Positions 1 through 8,538 of a stretch of 64,000 nt of DNA are shown here, piece after piece. The position numbers were made by a program, and so were the translations under genes. Source of the stretch: Lentisphaerota bacterium (GTDB lineage: Bacteria > Verrucomicrobiota > Kiritimatiellia > UBA8416 > JAIOPI01); the NCBI GenBank assembly GCA_021413965.1, contig JAIOPI010000028.1:1-64000 (forward strand), read 5' to 3'. Positions within the stretch are counted from its first letter, which is position 1; every line of letters starts with the position of its first letter. The notes beneath the pieces were generated by a model that was not told where the DNA came from, made no database searches, and worked only from the letters and a program-made list of their open reading frames with translations.

Positions 1-108
1 TCGAAGGCCGATCTCAAACGAAAGATCCTGAAGTACATCCGTCACTACAATCAGGATGCCAAGCCTTTCAAGTGGACGTACCGAAATACCGCCAACCGAA
101 TCAAATGA
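1..108 (+). pseudogene. C-terminal end of an IS630-family transposase (truncated by window edge)
   Basis: The first 36 codons are open from base 1 to a TGA at 106-108 and end in the basic stretch AKPFKWTY followed by RNTANRIK. That matches the typical C-terminus of IS630-family DDE transposases (LKRKILKYIRHYN then a PFKW motif). Only the tail is visible, so the element may be intact outside the window or may be a remnant. The 30 bases after the stop, up to about 139, should contain the right end of the element. No second copy of an inverted repeat is in view to define it. The neighbouring leftward lipoprotein gene has its stop codon within this putative end. Confidence 0.8.
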
Positions 109-136
109 AGTGTTCAGTTTCATCTGTTACAGTGCA

Positions 137-1357
137 CTAGAAGGCGGCCTTGACGGCCTCGAGCGTGACGCCGAGGGTGGCGCGGGCGATGGCGTCCAGA
201 TCAGCTTCGGATCCCTGGAAGTGGAACGTGCGATGCGTATGTGCGGCCTGCTGGCCTGGGGCGAGGGCGAGGGCCGGAGAGGACGTTTCGAGTTCGTAAA
301 AGGGACCGAGTTGCGCGCGGCTGCCGTCGAGGGGGCCGTCGTTGTAAGCGTTGACGACATCGCCGCCAAAGGGAGCGGTTTGGATTTCCCAGAGTGAATT
401 CACATAGTCGCGCGCCTGCGCGCTGAGCGAGGCATTGACGAGGGTCAGCACGCCCTGGGCTTCGTCGTAGCTGCCGACGGTGGCTTTCGCGCGGCGGGGT
501 GGAATCCCGATCTTGCTGCGGTACAGACCATCGCCGCGGAAGTAGAGGACGTTGTCGTGGACGATCAGCCGCTCCGGCGGGACCTTGCCGAAGTAGGTAT
601 CGATCACGGCCGGGCCGAGATCGCCTTCGGCACCCGGCTGAATGGGGACGACCATGGTGGTTTCGGGGGTGGGGCGGAACATGCCGAGAATCCAGATGGA
701 GGGCAGGCCGGTTTCCCTGGTCCAGGGTTCGCTGCCGCGATTCGTCAGACGGTTTTCAGATTCGAAGGCGACGCAGGCGACGGAGGGCGGGATGGGGGTG
801 CCGAGGAGTTCCTCGACGCGGAGGGGGTTGAGGAGGCGCACGGTGCGCTCGATCTCGATCCGGAAGGTGAAGCCGGCGCGGTTCGACAGGGCGGCATGCT
901 TGCGGAAGATCGCGCGCGTGTCGGACGCGGCGGCCAGTTCGAAGGGCTCGGTATCGATGACGGCGGGCGTCTGCCAGTGCTCCAGGTCAAAGGGGGCATC
1001 GGGCGGGAAGAAGAGGGCGAACTGGCCTCCCTCGGGGCCCATCCAGAAGCGGTCTTCGCCGCCGTAGGGATTCATGTGCGGGACGGGGCGCCTGGATTTG
1101 ATGTGGCGCCGGTTGATCCATCCGTAGCTCGCGCCGGCGTCGCCGCCCGCGGTGCTGGTCATGACGCGGGCCTGATACTGCGGCACGATGGCGATGCGGG
1201 CCTGGCCGGTGGCATCGGACAGGACGATGGCGTCCGTGTGCCGTTTGAGGAAGGCGACATCGTCGGCGAAGGTGGAGGAGGTGGGCTGGCGCGGAGACGA
1301 GGCGCAGCCGGACAGCGCGAGGACCAGGCAACCGCAGACCAGAGAAGCGACTTTCAT
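137..1357 (-). CDS. DUF6786-type secreted lipoprotein
   Basis: The 406-residue product opens with a lipoprotein signal peptide whose lipobox LSGC gives the lipidated cysteine at about residue 18, so it should be anchored in a membrane facing the periplasm or surface. The start at 1357 was preferred over an upstream in-frame ATG because it puts the signal peptide at the N-terminus. The body carries segments I associate with the DUF6786 family: FADDVAFLKRHTD near the mature start, RVMTST, GGEDRFWMGPEGGQF and DLEHWQTPA. Members are found in Bacteroidota and PVC bacteria and have no established function. The conserved acidic and aromatic blocks suggest a beta-rich sugar-binding fold, which is inference. 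The stop TAG at 137-139 lies next to the IS630 tail. Confidence 0.75.
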   Translation of the reverse strand: MKVASLVCGCLVLALSGCASSPRQPTSSTFADDVAFLKRHTDAIVLSDATGQARIAIVPQYQARVMTSTAGGDAGASYGWINRRHIKSRRPVPHMNPYGGEDRFWMGPEGGQFALFFPPDAPFDLEHWQTPAVIDTEPFELAAASDTRAIFRKHAALSNRAGFTFRIEIERTVRLLNPLRVEELLGTPIPPSVACVAFESENRLTNRGSEPWTRETGLPSIWILGMFRPTPETTMVVPIQPGAEGDLGPAVIDTYFGKVPPERLIVHDNVLYFRGDGLYRSKIGIPPRRAKATVGSYDEAQGVLTLVNASLSAQARDYVNSLWEIQTAPFGGDVVNAYNDGPLDGSRAQLGPFYELETSSPALALAPGQQAAHTHRTFHFQGSEADLDAIARATLGVTLEAVKAAF

Positions 1358-1545
1358 GGAGATTCCCGGAGCCAATGTTCGTGTACAGCGGATGCGGCTT
1401 CGCTGCATTCGTTGTCGGATTATGTGAGGCGGGTGCGGTCAGGTAAAGGAGTAGTTGGGAAAATGCGCGGATACGGGAATCGTCAACCGTTGTGTACGGG
1501 GCCATGCCTGTCGCGGGGGCTTGCGTCGTCGTCGTCGTCGGGGCG

Positions 1546-2460
1546 CTACAGGAGCCAGCCGAGGGCGAGGGGGACGGTGAGGATGGAGAGCACGGTGGTG
1601 ACGACGGCGGTTTCGGCGGCAAATTCGGGATCGCCATCGTACTGGCGGGCGAGGATGACGGACATGACCGCGGAGGGCATCAGGGCCACGACGAACGCGA
1701 TGCGCCTGAGGCCGGGTTCGAGCGGCAGGGCGTGGAGGATGGCGATGTTGATCGCGGGGATGAGGGCGAGGCGCAAGACGGCGATGCGGGCGAGGGCGGC
1801 CTTGTGGCGCAGGCGCGGGGGCGGATACATGCTGCCGCCGACGAGGAGGACAAGGAGGGGGATGGCGCCGGCCCCGAGCCAGGCCGAGACATCGGTGACG
1901 AGTCGGGGGATGCGGACGTGCCAGCCGAGCAGGCAGAGGGTGACGGCGAGCAGGATGGCGATGACGTTGGGCGACAGGATCTGGCGCAGGGCGGCGCGAT
2001 GGTTGCGCTGGCCGAAGAGGGCGACGCCGAGGGTCCAGAACCCGATCTCGGAGCCGAGGTTGAAGATGAAGAAATCGGCGAGTGCGGGGCCACCCCAAAG
2101 GCGCTGGATGATGACGATGGGGAGGTAGGAGTAGTTGTTCATGGCGCAGAGGTGCCGAAAGGTGCGGCTGAACGGGTCGCTGTAGGGGGCGTGGCGGGGG
2201 CGGGTGAATTCGCCGACGAGGGCCCCGACGCCGAACATGCCGACGGCGATGAGGGGTGCGATCCACATGGCGCGCAGGCGGACGGGATCGAGGTTCTGGG
2301 TGATGGTATGAAAGGCGAGGCCGGGGAGGAGGAAATCGACGCCGAGGCGGCTCCAGCGGCTGAGGTCGGCGTCCTGAAGATAGCCGAGGCGCCGCGCCAG
2401 CGCCCCGAGGGCGAAGAGCGTGAAGATTTCAAGAATGGCGAGTGTGACAACACTGGTCAT
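1546..2460 (-). CDS. AEC (auxin efflux carrier) family transporter
   Basis: The 304-residue protein is almost entirely hydrophobic, with about ten predicted membrane segments starting at residue 1. It shows the two-halved layout of the AEC/bile-acid-arsenite fold. The first half has a GALARRLGYL loop after helix 1 and an N-rich CAMNNYSYLPI segment, a typical AEC feature. The second half has LMPSAVMSVILA, which resembles the conserved crossover region. Bacterial members move small organic anions such as malate or malonate, but the substrate here cannot be read from sequence. The start at 2460 was chosen because the N-terminal helix follows directly. An upstream in-frame ATG would add 19 residues without membrane character. 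Confidence 0.8.
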   Translation of the reverse strand: MTSVVTLAILEIFTLFALGALARRLGYLQDADLSRWSRLGVDFLLPGLAFHTITQNLDPVRLRAMWIAPLIAVGMFGVGALVGEFTRPRHAPYSDPFSRTFRHLCAMNNYSYLPIVIIQRLWGGPALADFFIFNLGSEIGFWTLGVALFGQRNHRAALRQILSPNVIAILLAVTLCLLGWHVRIPRLVTDVSAWLGAGAIPLLVLLVGGSMYPPPRLRHKAALARIAVLRLALIPAINIAILHALPLEPGLRRIAFVVALMPSAVMSVILARQYDGDPEFAAETAVVTTVLSILTVPLALGWLL

Positions 2461-2560
2461 GGCGGGCTCTCCAGCAGCGGTGGAGGGTGCCCGAAATTCC
2501 GGGGGCGCGCAAGGCAAGTTGCGCCAGAGGTTGGGGCATCCGTGGTCGTGTTGCGCGCGG

Positions 2561-4192
2561 TCAGGCGACGGTGTAGAGCGTGCGGTAGTAGTCGGCGAGC
2601 ATGCGGTCGGCGCAGAAGCGAGTGCGGGTGGACTCGATGCTGGCCCGCATCATGGCAACCCAGCCGGCGTGGTTGTCGTAGTAAGTCGGGACAACCTGCG
2701 TGAGCAGGACCCGGGCGAGTTCCCGGGCGTCGTGGCGATCCTGCTTCTCGGGCGGATCGAGTTCCAGGCCGTCGCCGTATTGCCAGCCGTTGACGCCGTG
2801 CTGGCAGGCTTCGGGCCACCATCCGTCGAGCGTGCTCAAGTTGAGGACGCCGTTGATGGCCGCCTTCATGCCGCTGGTGCCGCTGGCTTCGTTCGGACGG
2901 CGCGGGCTGTTCAGCCAGACGTCGGCGCCGCGCGTCAGGGCCGCGCCAATGGTCATGTCGTAGTTGGGGAGGAAGGCCATGGCGTTCGGATAGCGTTCGC
3001 CGATGGCGATGACGCGTTCGATCATGGCCCGGCCGCCGCTGTCATTCGGATGCGCTTTGCCTGAGAAGACAAACTGGATGCGGCGCTGTTTCAGCAGGGC
3101 GTCGAGCCGGCGGCGGTCACTGAAGACCAAGTCCCATCGTTTGTAGCTGGCCGCGCGGCGGCTGAATCCGATCAGGAGGCGTGACGGATCGAGGCGGACA
3201 CCGGTGCGTTTGGCGATGAGCTGGATGAGGGCGCGCTTGTTGGCCTGGTGGGCGTCCCAGAGGGCGGCGGGGCGGTGGGCGGCGGCCAGGATGCGCGGGT
3301 CGACCCAGGTGCCGACATGGACGGCGTTCGTGATGGGGTGAATCGGGGCGGCGCGGCGCAGGTGCGCCCACATCTTGACGGCCACGACGCCATGCAGTTC
3401 CGCGACGGCGTTCGCGGCGCGAGCCAGGCGGAGGGCGGCGGCGGTCATATTGAAGGGCGAGCCGCCGATGGCCACGGCCTGCGCGCGGGTCAGTCCATCA
3501 AGCGCCCCGACTTCCCGGAGCAGCGCGAGCGGGTGCTGTTCGTTACCGGCGGGCACGGGGGTATGGGTGGTGAACACGACCTGGCGGCGGGTGGCGGCGA
3601 TTGCGCGGTCGAAGGAGAGGCCGCTGGCGAGCTGGCGGCGGAGGATCTCGAGGCCGGCGAAGACGGCGTGGCCTTCGTTGAAGTGGTGGACGTCGACGGG
3701 GATTTTCAGGGCGCGCAGGGCGAGATAGCCGCCACAGCCGAGGACGATTTCCTGTTCGATGCGGTGGGCGGCGTCGCCACTGTAGAGGCGATCGGTGATG
3801 GCGGCGTTGGGGCCGTTCTCGGGGAGGTTGGTGTCCAGCAGGTAAAGGGGGACGTTGCCGAACGCGGTGCAGGACCAGACCCTGCAGGTGACGGGGCGCT
3901 GCCGGACGCGAACCTTGACGCGCACGCCAGTGTCCTTGACGGCGGGATGCTTGTAGGTTTTGAAGAGCGGCGAGACGTTGCCGTCCGGGGAGACGCGCTG
4001 CTCGCCGTAGCCCTGCTGCCAGAGCACGCCGACGCCCACGAGGGGATAGCCGCCGTCCCGGGCGGCCTTGAGAAAATCGCCGGCGAGAATGCCGAGTCCG
4101 CCGGAATAGATGCGGAAGGACGGGTCGAGCCCGTACTCCATGCAGTAGTAAGCGACGCGGGGTTGTGAATCGTTCGGCTTCGTGGAACTCAT
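2561..4192 (-). CDS. glgP: Alpha-glucan (glycogen) phosphorylase, short bacterial type
   Basis: This GT35 enzyme releases glucose 1-phosphate from glycogen or other alpha-1,4-glucans in the cytoplasm. The 543-residue length matches the short alpha-glucan phosphorylase subfamily, which lacks part of the N-terminal regulatory region of animal and E. coli enzymes. Landmarks are YCMEYGLD and SGGLGILAGD near residues 16-40, HHFNEGHA near 169, TTHTPVPAGNEQ near 209, and the pyridoxal-phosphate lysine in EASGTSGMK at residues 435-443. The start at 4192 has the family-typical short leader. It is divergent from the KDPG aldolase gene, so both may share the 254-base intergenic region. Together they suggest glycogen-derived sugar feeding central metabolism. 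Confidence 0.93.
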   Translation of the reverse strand: MSSTKPNDSQPRVAYYCMEYGLDPSFRIYSGGLGILAGDFLKAARDGGYPLVGVGVLWQQGYGEQRVSPDGNVSPLFKTYKHPAVKDTGVRVKVRVRQRPVTCRVWSCTAFGNVPLYLLDTNLPENGPNAAITDRLYSGDAAHRIEQEIVLGCGGYLALRALKIPVDVHHFNEGHAVFAGLEILRRQLASGLSFDRAIAATRRQVVFTTHTPVPAGNEQHPLALLREVGALDGLTRAQAVAIGGSPFNMTAAALRLARAANAVAELHGVVAVKMWAHLRRAAPIHPITNAVHVGTWVDPRILAAAHRPAALWDAHQANKRALIQLIAKRTGVRLDPSRLLIGFSRRAASYKRWDLVFSDRRRLDALLKQRRIQFVFSGKAHPNDSGGRAMIERVIAIGERYPNAMAFLPNYDMTIGAALTRGADVWLNSPRRPNEASGTSGMKAAINGVLNLSTLDGWWPEACQHGVNGWQYGDGLELDPPEKQDRHDARELARVLLTQVVPTYYDNHAGWVAMMRASIESTRTRFCADRMLADYYRTLYTVA

Positions 4193-4446
4193 GCTGCCCA
4201 CCTTCCCCGATAGCACGGATTTGGCTGCGTTCTTGTTCGGGTGCTGCACGATCAAAAGACTAGGTCAGGACTAGGATGGAGTCAAGCATGGGGGGGCACC
4301 GTCCGGGCGACGGGATGGGACAGGCCCCGGAAGGCGTGGCGCCGACGTGGAAATGACCTTGTTTCGCGGCCGGGGTCCGTGTTGAATGCGGCAGATGGTG
4401 AGCCCGTGCCGGCCGAGAGGCTGGCCATACACAGGAGCGTTTCAAG

Positions 4447-5073
4447 ATGCAGGCGATTTTAACGACGCGCGTGGTTCCGGCCGCAACCGTGGACGACGTG
4501 GATTTGGCGGTGCCGCTGGCGGAGGCGCTGTTGGAAGGCGGCCTGAACGTGCTCGAAATCACGTTTCGGACGGAGGCGGCGGCGGCGTGCGTGCGGGAGA
4601 TTGCGAAGCGCGTGCCGGACATGTACCTGGGCGCAGGGACGATTTTGACCGCCCACGAGCTGCAGCGCGCGTACGAGGCGGGGGCGAAGTTCGCCGTCGC
4701 GCCGGGCCTGGTGGACGAAGTGGTGACACGCGCCAGCGAGATTCCGATCCCGTTGATTCCTGGCGTGGCGACGCCGACGGAAATCAGCCGCGCGATCCTG
4801 ATGAACTGCACGTACCTGAAGTTCTTCCCGGCGGCACCGCTGGGGGGCATCGGCATGCTGGCCGCGATCTCGGGGCCCTTCGTGCACAAGGGGGTCAAGT
4901 TCATGCCCACCGGGGGCGTGGATGCGAGCAACGCGGCGGAGTACCTGGCACTGCCGACCGTATGCGCGGTGGGCGGGTCATGGATGGTGAAGCGCGACCT
5001 CGTGGCGGCGCGGCGCTGGAAAGATATCACCAAGCTGGCGCGCGAAGCCGTTCGTCTGTGCGCGCTAGCTTAG
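4447..5073 (+). CDS. eda: KDPG/KHG aldolase
   Basis: This 208-residue TIM-barrel aldolase cleaves 2-keto-3-deoxy-6-phosphogluconate to pyruvate and glyceraldehyde 3-phosphate in the Entner-Doudoroff or uronate pathways. Visible family signatures are LEITFRT near residue 37, GAGTI near 62, the Schiff-base lysine in YLKFFPA near 124, and PTGGVDASN near 157. An ACACAGGAG-like ribosome site precedes the ATG at 4447. The gene has no edd partner nearby. It ends convergently with the GH20 gene, and the two stop codons overlap between 5070 and 5073. The hexulosonate-6-phosphate specificity (KDPG, KHG or KDPGal) cannot be separated by eye. Confidence 0.93.
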   Translation: MQAILTTRVVPAATVDDVDLAVPLAEALLEGGLNVLEITFRTEAAAACVREIAKRVPDMYLGAGTILTAHELQRAYEAGAKFAVAPGLVDEVVTRASEIPIPLIPGVATPTEISRAILMNCTYLKFFPAAPLGGIGMLAAISGPFVHKGVKFMPTGGVDASNAAEYLALPTVCAVGGSWMVKRDLVAARRWKDITKLAREAVRLCALA

Positions 5074-6950
5074 AGACCGGCCATGGCGGTGCGGTATTTC
5101 TTGAGGGTGATGCCGATCTCGGAGGGGCGGTTGCGGGCGAGCCACAAGCGCTGAAAGCGGGCCATGAGGCCCCGCATGTCGCGGCGGAGTTGGGCGCGAG
5201 CGCGCGGCGTGTCGTGTCCGCCGGGGGCCAGCACGGTGAGCTTGCGGGCGGCATGCGCCAGCGTATCGACAGCGAAGAGCCAATAGGCCAGCACGGCGTG
5301 CGGGTCGGTGCCGGGGGCGCGCTGGCAGCGCGACAGCACGTCCCGTACGAATTCCAGTTTTGCGAGGGCCTGGCGACCCAGCGCCGCATTCACGGTGAAG
5401 GCGAGAGGCTGGATGTGACCGCCGCGCGCGGTCCAGCCCTGGTAGCGTGGCCCGCGGAACAGCGGGCTGTCGGGCGCCGCCACATACACGTGGTAGAGCA
5501 GGCTCTGGTAGAGCGCATCGGTGCCAAGGTGGGCCACATCTCCCAGCGTTGTGATCGCGCGGGCGACCTCGCGGTCTGCGGTGTTGAGAAAGATGCGGGC
5601 GAAGCGCGCGGTAAAGGACTCCTGATCGGCCCGGGGATTCCACGCCTGCTCGGCGCCGAAGAGGTACCCGTGCCACGAATACTCCATGAAGTTGAAGTGT
5701 CCGTCGTCGCCCCAATCCGTGTTGAGGACGCCGAGGGCCTGATGCCGGACGGCGGCCTGCGTGTAGCCCTGAATGGCGGCCGTGGCTTCATGCAGGCGTG
5801 GGAAGAGCGATATCCATGAAGAGGTACCCGGGCAGGCCAGGAACGGGAGCCCGGCCTTTTGGAAGGCGGCCACCTTGTCAAAGCGGGTGCGGTGGTCGTA
5901 GCCCCAATCCAGCACGGTCACATCGCGCGGGATCTCGGCGATCCGTTCGGGGTAGTGATGGATGATGTCACCCCAGAACATGATGCGCTTGTCGTGCCGG
6001 CGCGAGAGGCGGCGCAGCTTGAGCAGATGATCGAGGTAGACCCGCCCCTTGCCCCGGCGCCGGGCCAGGGGGTAGCTCTGCCCGAGGCAGAGGTCCAAGG
6101 TCTCGTCGCAGCAGACGTTGAACTGGCGCGACGAGAAAAGTGGGAGGAACTCGGCATAGAGCTCCTCGAGGAACGTATAGGACGCGGGATTAGCCGGTGC
6201 GAGGCTCCAGGCGCGGCGCTTTTGAAAGGACGCATGTTTCTCGGCGGCCGGGTCCAGGTATCGGTTCTCGCCCCAGTCTTCGGCCAGGTGTCGGTAGGGT
6301 GGGTGGTGCAGGACGGTCGCCATGTGTCCGAAGCTGGCAAGCGAGGGCACGAGTTCGATGTGCCGGTCGCGGCAGGTGGCGTCGAGTTGGAGGATGTCGT
6401 GCGGGGTGAGGGGCGAGGCACCACGGCCGATCAGGGGATGGCCGCGGAACTGAAACGTGTGTTCGATGTAGTGCTGGAGGTGGTTGACCTTGAAGGTGGA
6501 GAGCAGCGAGGCCTGCTCGACGAGGCGGGTGAGGGTGGGGACGCGTCCGCGCGCGACATCGTAGTATACGCCGCGGACGGGGAAGGCGGGCCAGTCCTCG
6601 ATGCGGCAGCAAGGCAGGCGCCGGTCTGGCGACTGGTCCAGTATTTGGAACAGCGTGCTGACGGCGTAATCCGCGGCGGCGGGTGATTCGGCCTCGATGG
6701 TGATGGCGTTGGTCCCGAGCACGAGTCGGTAGCCGCCCGGGCGCAGGCCGGTGGCGAAGCGGAAGGAGAGTGTATCGTGGCCGGGGCCGCGCGCGCTGGC
6801 GATGGTATGCCGGGGCAGTCGCCGGGCGGCGCGGCGGGCGACGGGATACAGGCTGGCGGCATCGATGCCAATAACGCCGCTGGACGGGATGACGAGGGTG
6901 CCGGCACGGTTCTGCACGCGTTGGGGCTGAGGAATCAAGGCGATGTTCAT
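5070..6950 (-). CDS. GH20-family beta-N-acetylhexosaminidase-like glycosidase
   Basis: The 626-residue protein shows the two-domain layout of GH20 enzymes. An N-terminal alpha/beta domain (about 1-110) ends in YAVSTLFQIL, and a TIM barrel begins with FPVRGVYYDVARGRVPT. The catalytic acid pair is probably D282-E283 in FNVCCDET. Canonical GH20 enzymes have GGDE there, so the CC is unusual. Family members remove terminal GlcNAc or GalNAc from glycans and chitooligosaccharides. No signal peptide is evident, which suggests a cytoplasmic enzyme acting on imported oligosaccharides. The C-terminal 200 residues are helical and of unknown role. The ATG at 6948-6950 overlaps the TGA of tsaE, indicating translational coupling. 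Confidence 0.8.
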   Translation of the reverse strand: MNIALIPQPQRVQNRAGTLVIPSSGVIGIDAASLYPVARRAARRLPRHTIASARGPGHDTLSFRFATGLRPGGYRLVLGTNAITIEAESPAAADYAVSTLFQILDQSPDRRLPCCRIEDWPAFPVRGVYYDVARGRVPTLTRLVEQASLLSTFKVNHLQHYIEHTFQFRGHPLIGRGASPLTPHDILQLDATCRDRHIELVPSLASFGHMATVLHHPPYRHLAEDWGENRYLDPAAEKHASFQKRRAWSLAPANPASYTFLEELYAEFLPLFSSRQFNVCCDETLDLCLGQSYPLARRRGKGRVYLDHLLKLRRLSRRHDKRIMFWGDIIHHYPERIAEIPRDVTVLDWGYDHRTRFDKVAAFQKAGLPFLACPGTSSWISLFPRLHEATAAIQGYTQAAVRHQALGVLNTDWGDDGHFNFMEYSWHGYLFGAEQAWNPRADQESFTARFARIFLNTADREVARAITTLGDVAHLGTDALYQSLLYHVYVAAPDSPLFRGPRYQGWTARGGHIQPLAFTVNAALGRQALAKLEFVRDVLSRCQRAPGTDPHAVLAYWLFAVDTLAHAARKLTVLAPGGHDTPRARAQLRRDMRGLMARFQRLWLARNRPSEIGITLKKYRTAMAGL

Positions 6951-7402
6951 ATGATGACGATGCGGCGCCTTTCACGCCCGGGCTCGACGGAGACATGCAG
7001 ATGCAGGGTGGCGTCCGGCAGCAGGTCGCCGGCGCGCTCCGCCCACTCGATGGCCACGACCGCGTTGCTGTCGAGGTACTCTTCGAAGCCGATGACGAGG
7101 AGTTCGTCGGGAGATTGAATGCGGTACAGGTCCACATGAATGAGGGCGCGGGGACCGCTGTACTCGCGCACGATGTTGAACGTCGGACTGGTCACGTAAT
7201 CGGTGATGCCGAGCGCGAGGGCGAGTCCCTGAACGAAGCAGGTTTTGCCGGCGCCCAGTTCTCCGTGTAGGGCCAGGATGCGGCGCTCGGGCAGATCGTG
7301 GACGAGGCGCGCGGCCAGTTCGATGGTGTCCTCGGGGCTGGTCGTGATGACCGTGGTCCCGGGGCGAAGGGGTGGGGGGGGCGCTGGGCTGTCAGTCGAC
7401 AT
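6947..7402 (-). CDS. tsaE: tRNA threonylcarbamoyladenosine biosynthesis ATPase TsaE
   Basis: TsaE is the small P-loop ATPase that drives the TsaB-TsaD-TsaE cycle making t6A37 in ANN-decoding tRNAs. The 151-residue product has the Walker A box GELGAGKT near residue 50 and the family signatures TSPTFNIVREY and HVDLYRI (near 73-94). It also has the Walker-B-like EYLDSNAVVAIEWAE. The start at 7402 leaves a short proline-rich leader; an in-frame start further upstream would add an unlikely basic tail. Its partner tsaD is also in this window near 61.5 kb, but tsaB was not seen. The stop overlaps the start of the downstream GH20 gene (ATGA). Confidence 0.93.
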   Translation of the reverse strand: MSTDSPAPPPPLRPGTTVITTSPEDTIELAARLVHDLPERRILALHGELGAGKTCFVQGLALALGITDYVTSPTFNIVREYSGPRALIHVDLYRIQSPDELLVIGFEEYLDSNAVVAIEWAERAGDLLPDATLHLHVSVEPGRERRRIVII

Positions 7403-7534
7403 GGGATGGGTTTGTTTGGTTATCGTCACATACTGATCCTGTCGAGGGTAGCGAGGAAAAGGCGGGCTGTCAAAAGGTGCCCGCGCCGGCGCGGGGAGGC
7501 GGCGGTCCACCGTGTGGCGGTGAACGGGGGGGAA

Positions 7535-8476
7535 TCAGGGGGACCGGAAGTGCTCAAAGCCGTTGGGCAGGAGATCGGTCTCGACGCCATCGGCGGCGCG
7601 CAACCGCAGGTGTCCGGTGTCGGCGGTGATGGCGCCAATGGGGGTGCAGGGAATGGTCCACGTGGCGCGCCACGCGTTGAGCATGGCGTCGAGGCGCGCG
7701 GCCGGCACAGTGAACAGCAGTTCATAGTCCTCGCCATCGGTGAGGGCATGGGCGAGCGGCGTGTGAGCATCCGTCAACCCGTGTGCGGCGGGGGTGATGG
7801 GGACGGCCTGGGCATCGAGGCGGGCGCCGGTGCCACTGCGCGTGGCGATATGGCGCAAGTCGGTGGCGAGGCCGTCGCTCAGATCAATCATGGCGGTGGC
7901 CCAGGCGCGCAGCCACTGGCCTTCCGCCACGCGTGGCGCAAAGCGCAGGTGACGTCCGGCGCGGCTGCCGCCGAGGGCGCCCGTGACGAGCAAGATGTCG
8001 CCCGGACGTGCACCGGAGCGCAGCACGGCGGCATCGCGCGGGACGCTGCCGACGGCGAAGACGTGCAACTCCAGGGTCGTGCTCTGCGTGGTGTCGCCCC
8101 CGATGATCGCGAGGCCATGGCGGGCGGCCAGGCGGACCGCCCCATCGTATAAGCCTTCGATGACGGTGACGGCGGTGTCGGGTGGGGCGACGAGGTCGAT
8201 CAGGGCCCAGCGGGGCACGCCACCCATGGCGGCGATATCGCTCAAGGCGCGTCCGATGGCCTTGTGGCCGACGTCGGCGGGCGCATCGGTGGGGAGAAAA
8301 TGGCGTCCGGCGATGACGGCGTCGGAGGTCAGCAGCAGGTCCTCGCCGGACTTGTCCTCCGCGCGCACAACAGCGGTGTCGTCGCCGATACCGCAGCGCA
8401 CATCGGGGCCGGCGGGCAGGCGCTGGCGGAGATGGTCAATCAGGCGGCGCTCCCCCCAGGTGCCGAGTGTGTCCAT
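7535..8476 (-). CDS. thiL: Thiamine-monophosphate kinase
   Basis: ThiL phosphorylates thiamine monophosphate to the active cofactor thiamine diphosphate in the cytoplasm. The 313-residue length is typical. Diagnostic motifs are GERRLIDHL at the N-terminus, GIGDDTAV near residue 29 (Mg/ATP site), SDIAAMGG near 85, GGDTT near 130, MIDLSDGLATDL near 200 and LTDGEDYELLF near 250. The start at 8476 matches the usual N-terminus of the family; an earlier ATG adds 12 residues. No TPP riboswitch is visible upstream. The gene is embedded in a leftward run with a glycosyltransferase and tsaE, so it seems to be expressed as housekeeping. Confidence 0.93.
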   Translation of the reverse strand: MDTLGTWGERRLIDHLRQRLPAGPDVRCGIGDDTAVVRAEDKSGEDLLLTSDAVIAGRHFLPTDAPADVGHKAIGRALSDIAAMGGVPRWALIDLVAPPDTAVTVIEGLYDGAVRLAARHGLAIIGGDTTQSTTLELHVFAVGSVPRDAAVLRSGARPGDILLVTGALGGSRAGRHLRFAPRVAEGQWLRAWATAMIDLSDGLATDLRHIATRSGTGARLDAQAVPITPAAHGLTDAHTPLAHALTDGEDYELLFTVPAARLDAMLNAWRATWTIPCTPIGAITADTGHLRLRAADGVETDLLPNGFEHFRSP

Positions 8477-8538
8477 GGGGAGAGTGTCCAGTGTGGAGGG
8501 GCGGCGTGGCAAGTGCGGAGTGGGCGAGGCGGCGTGCG

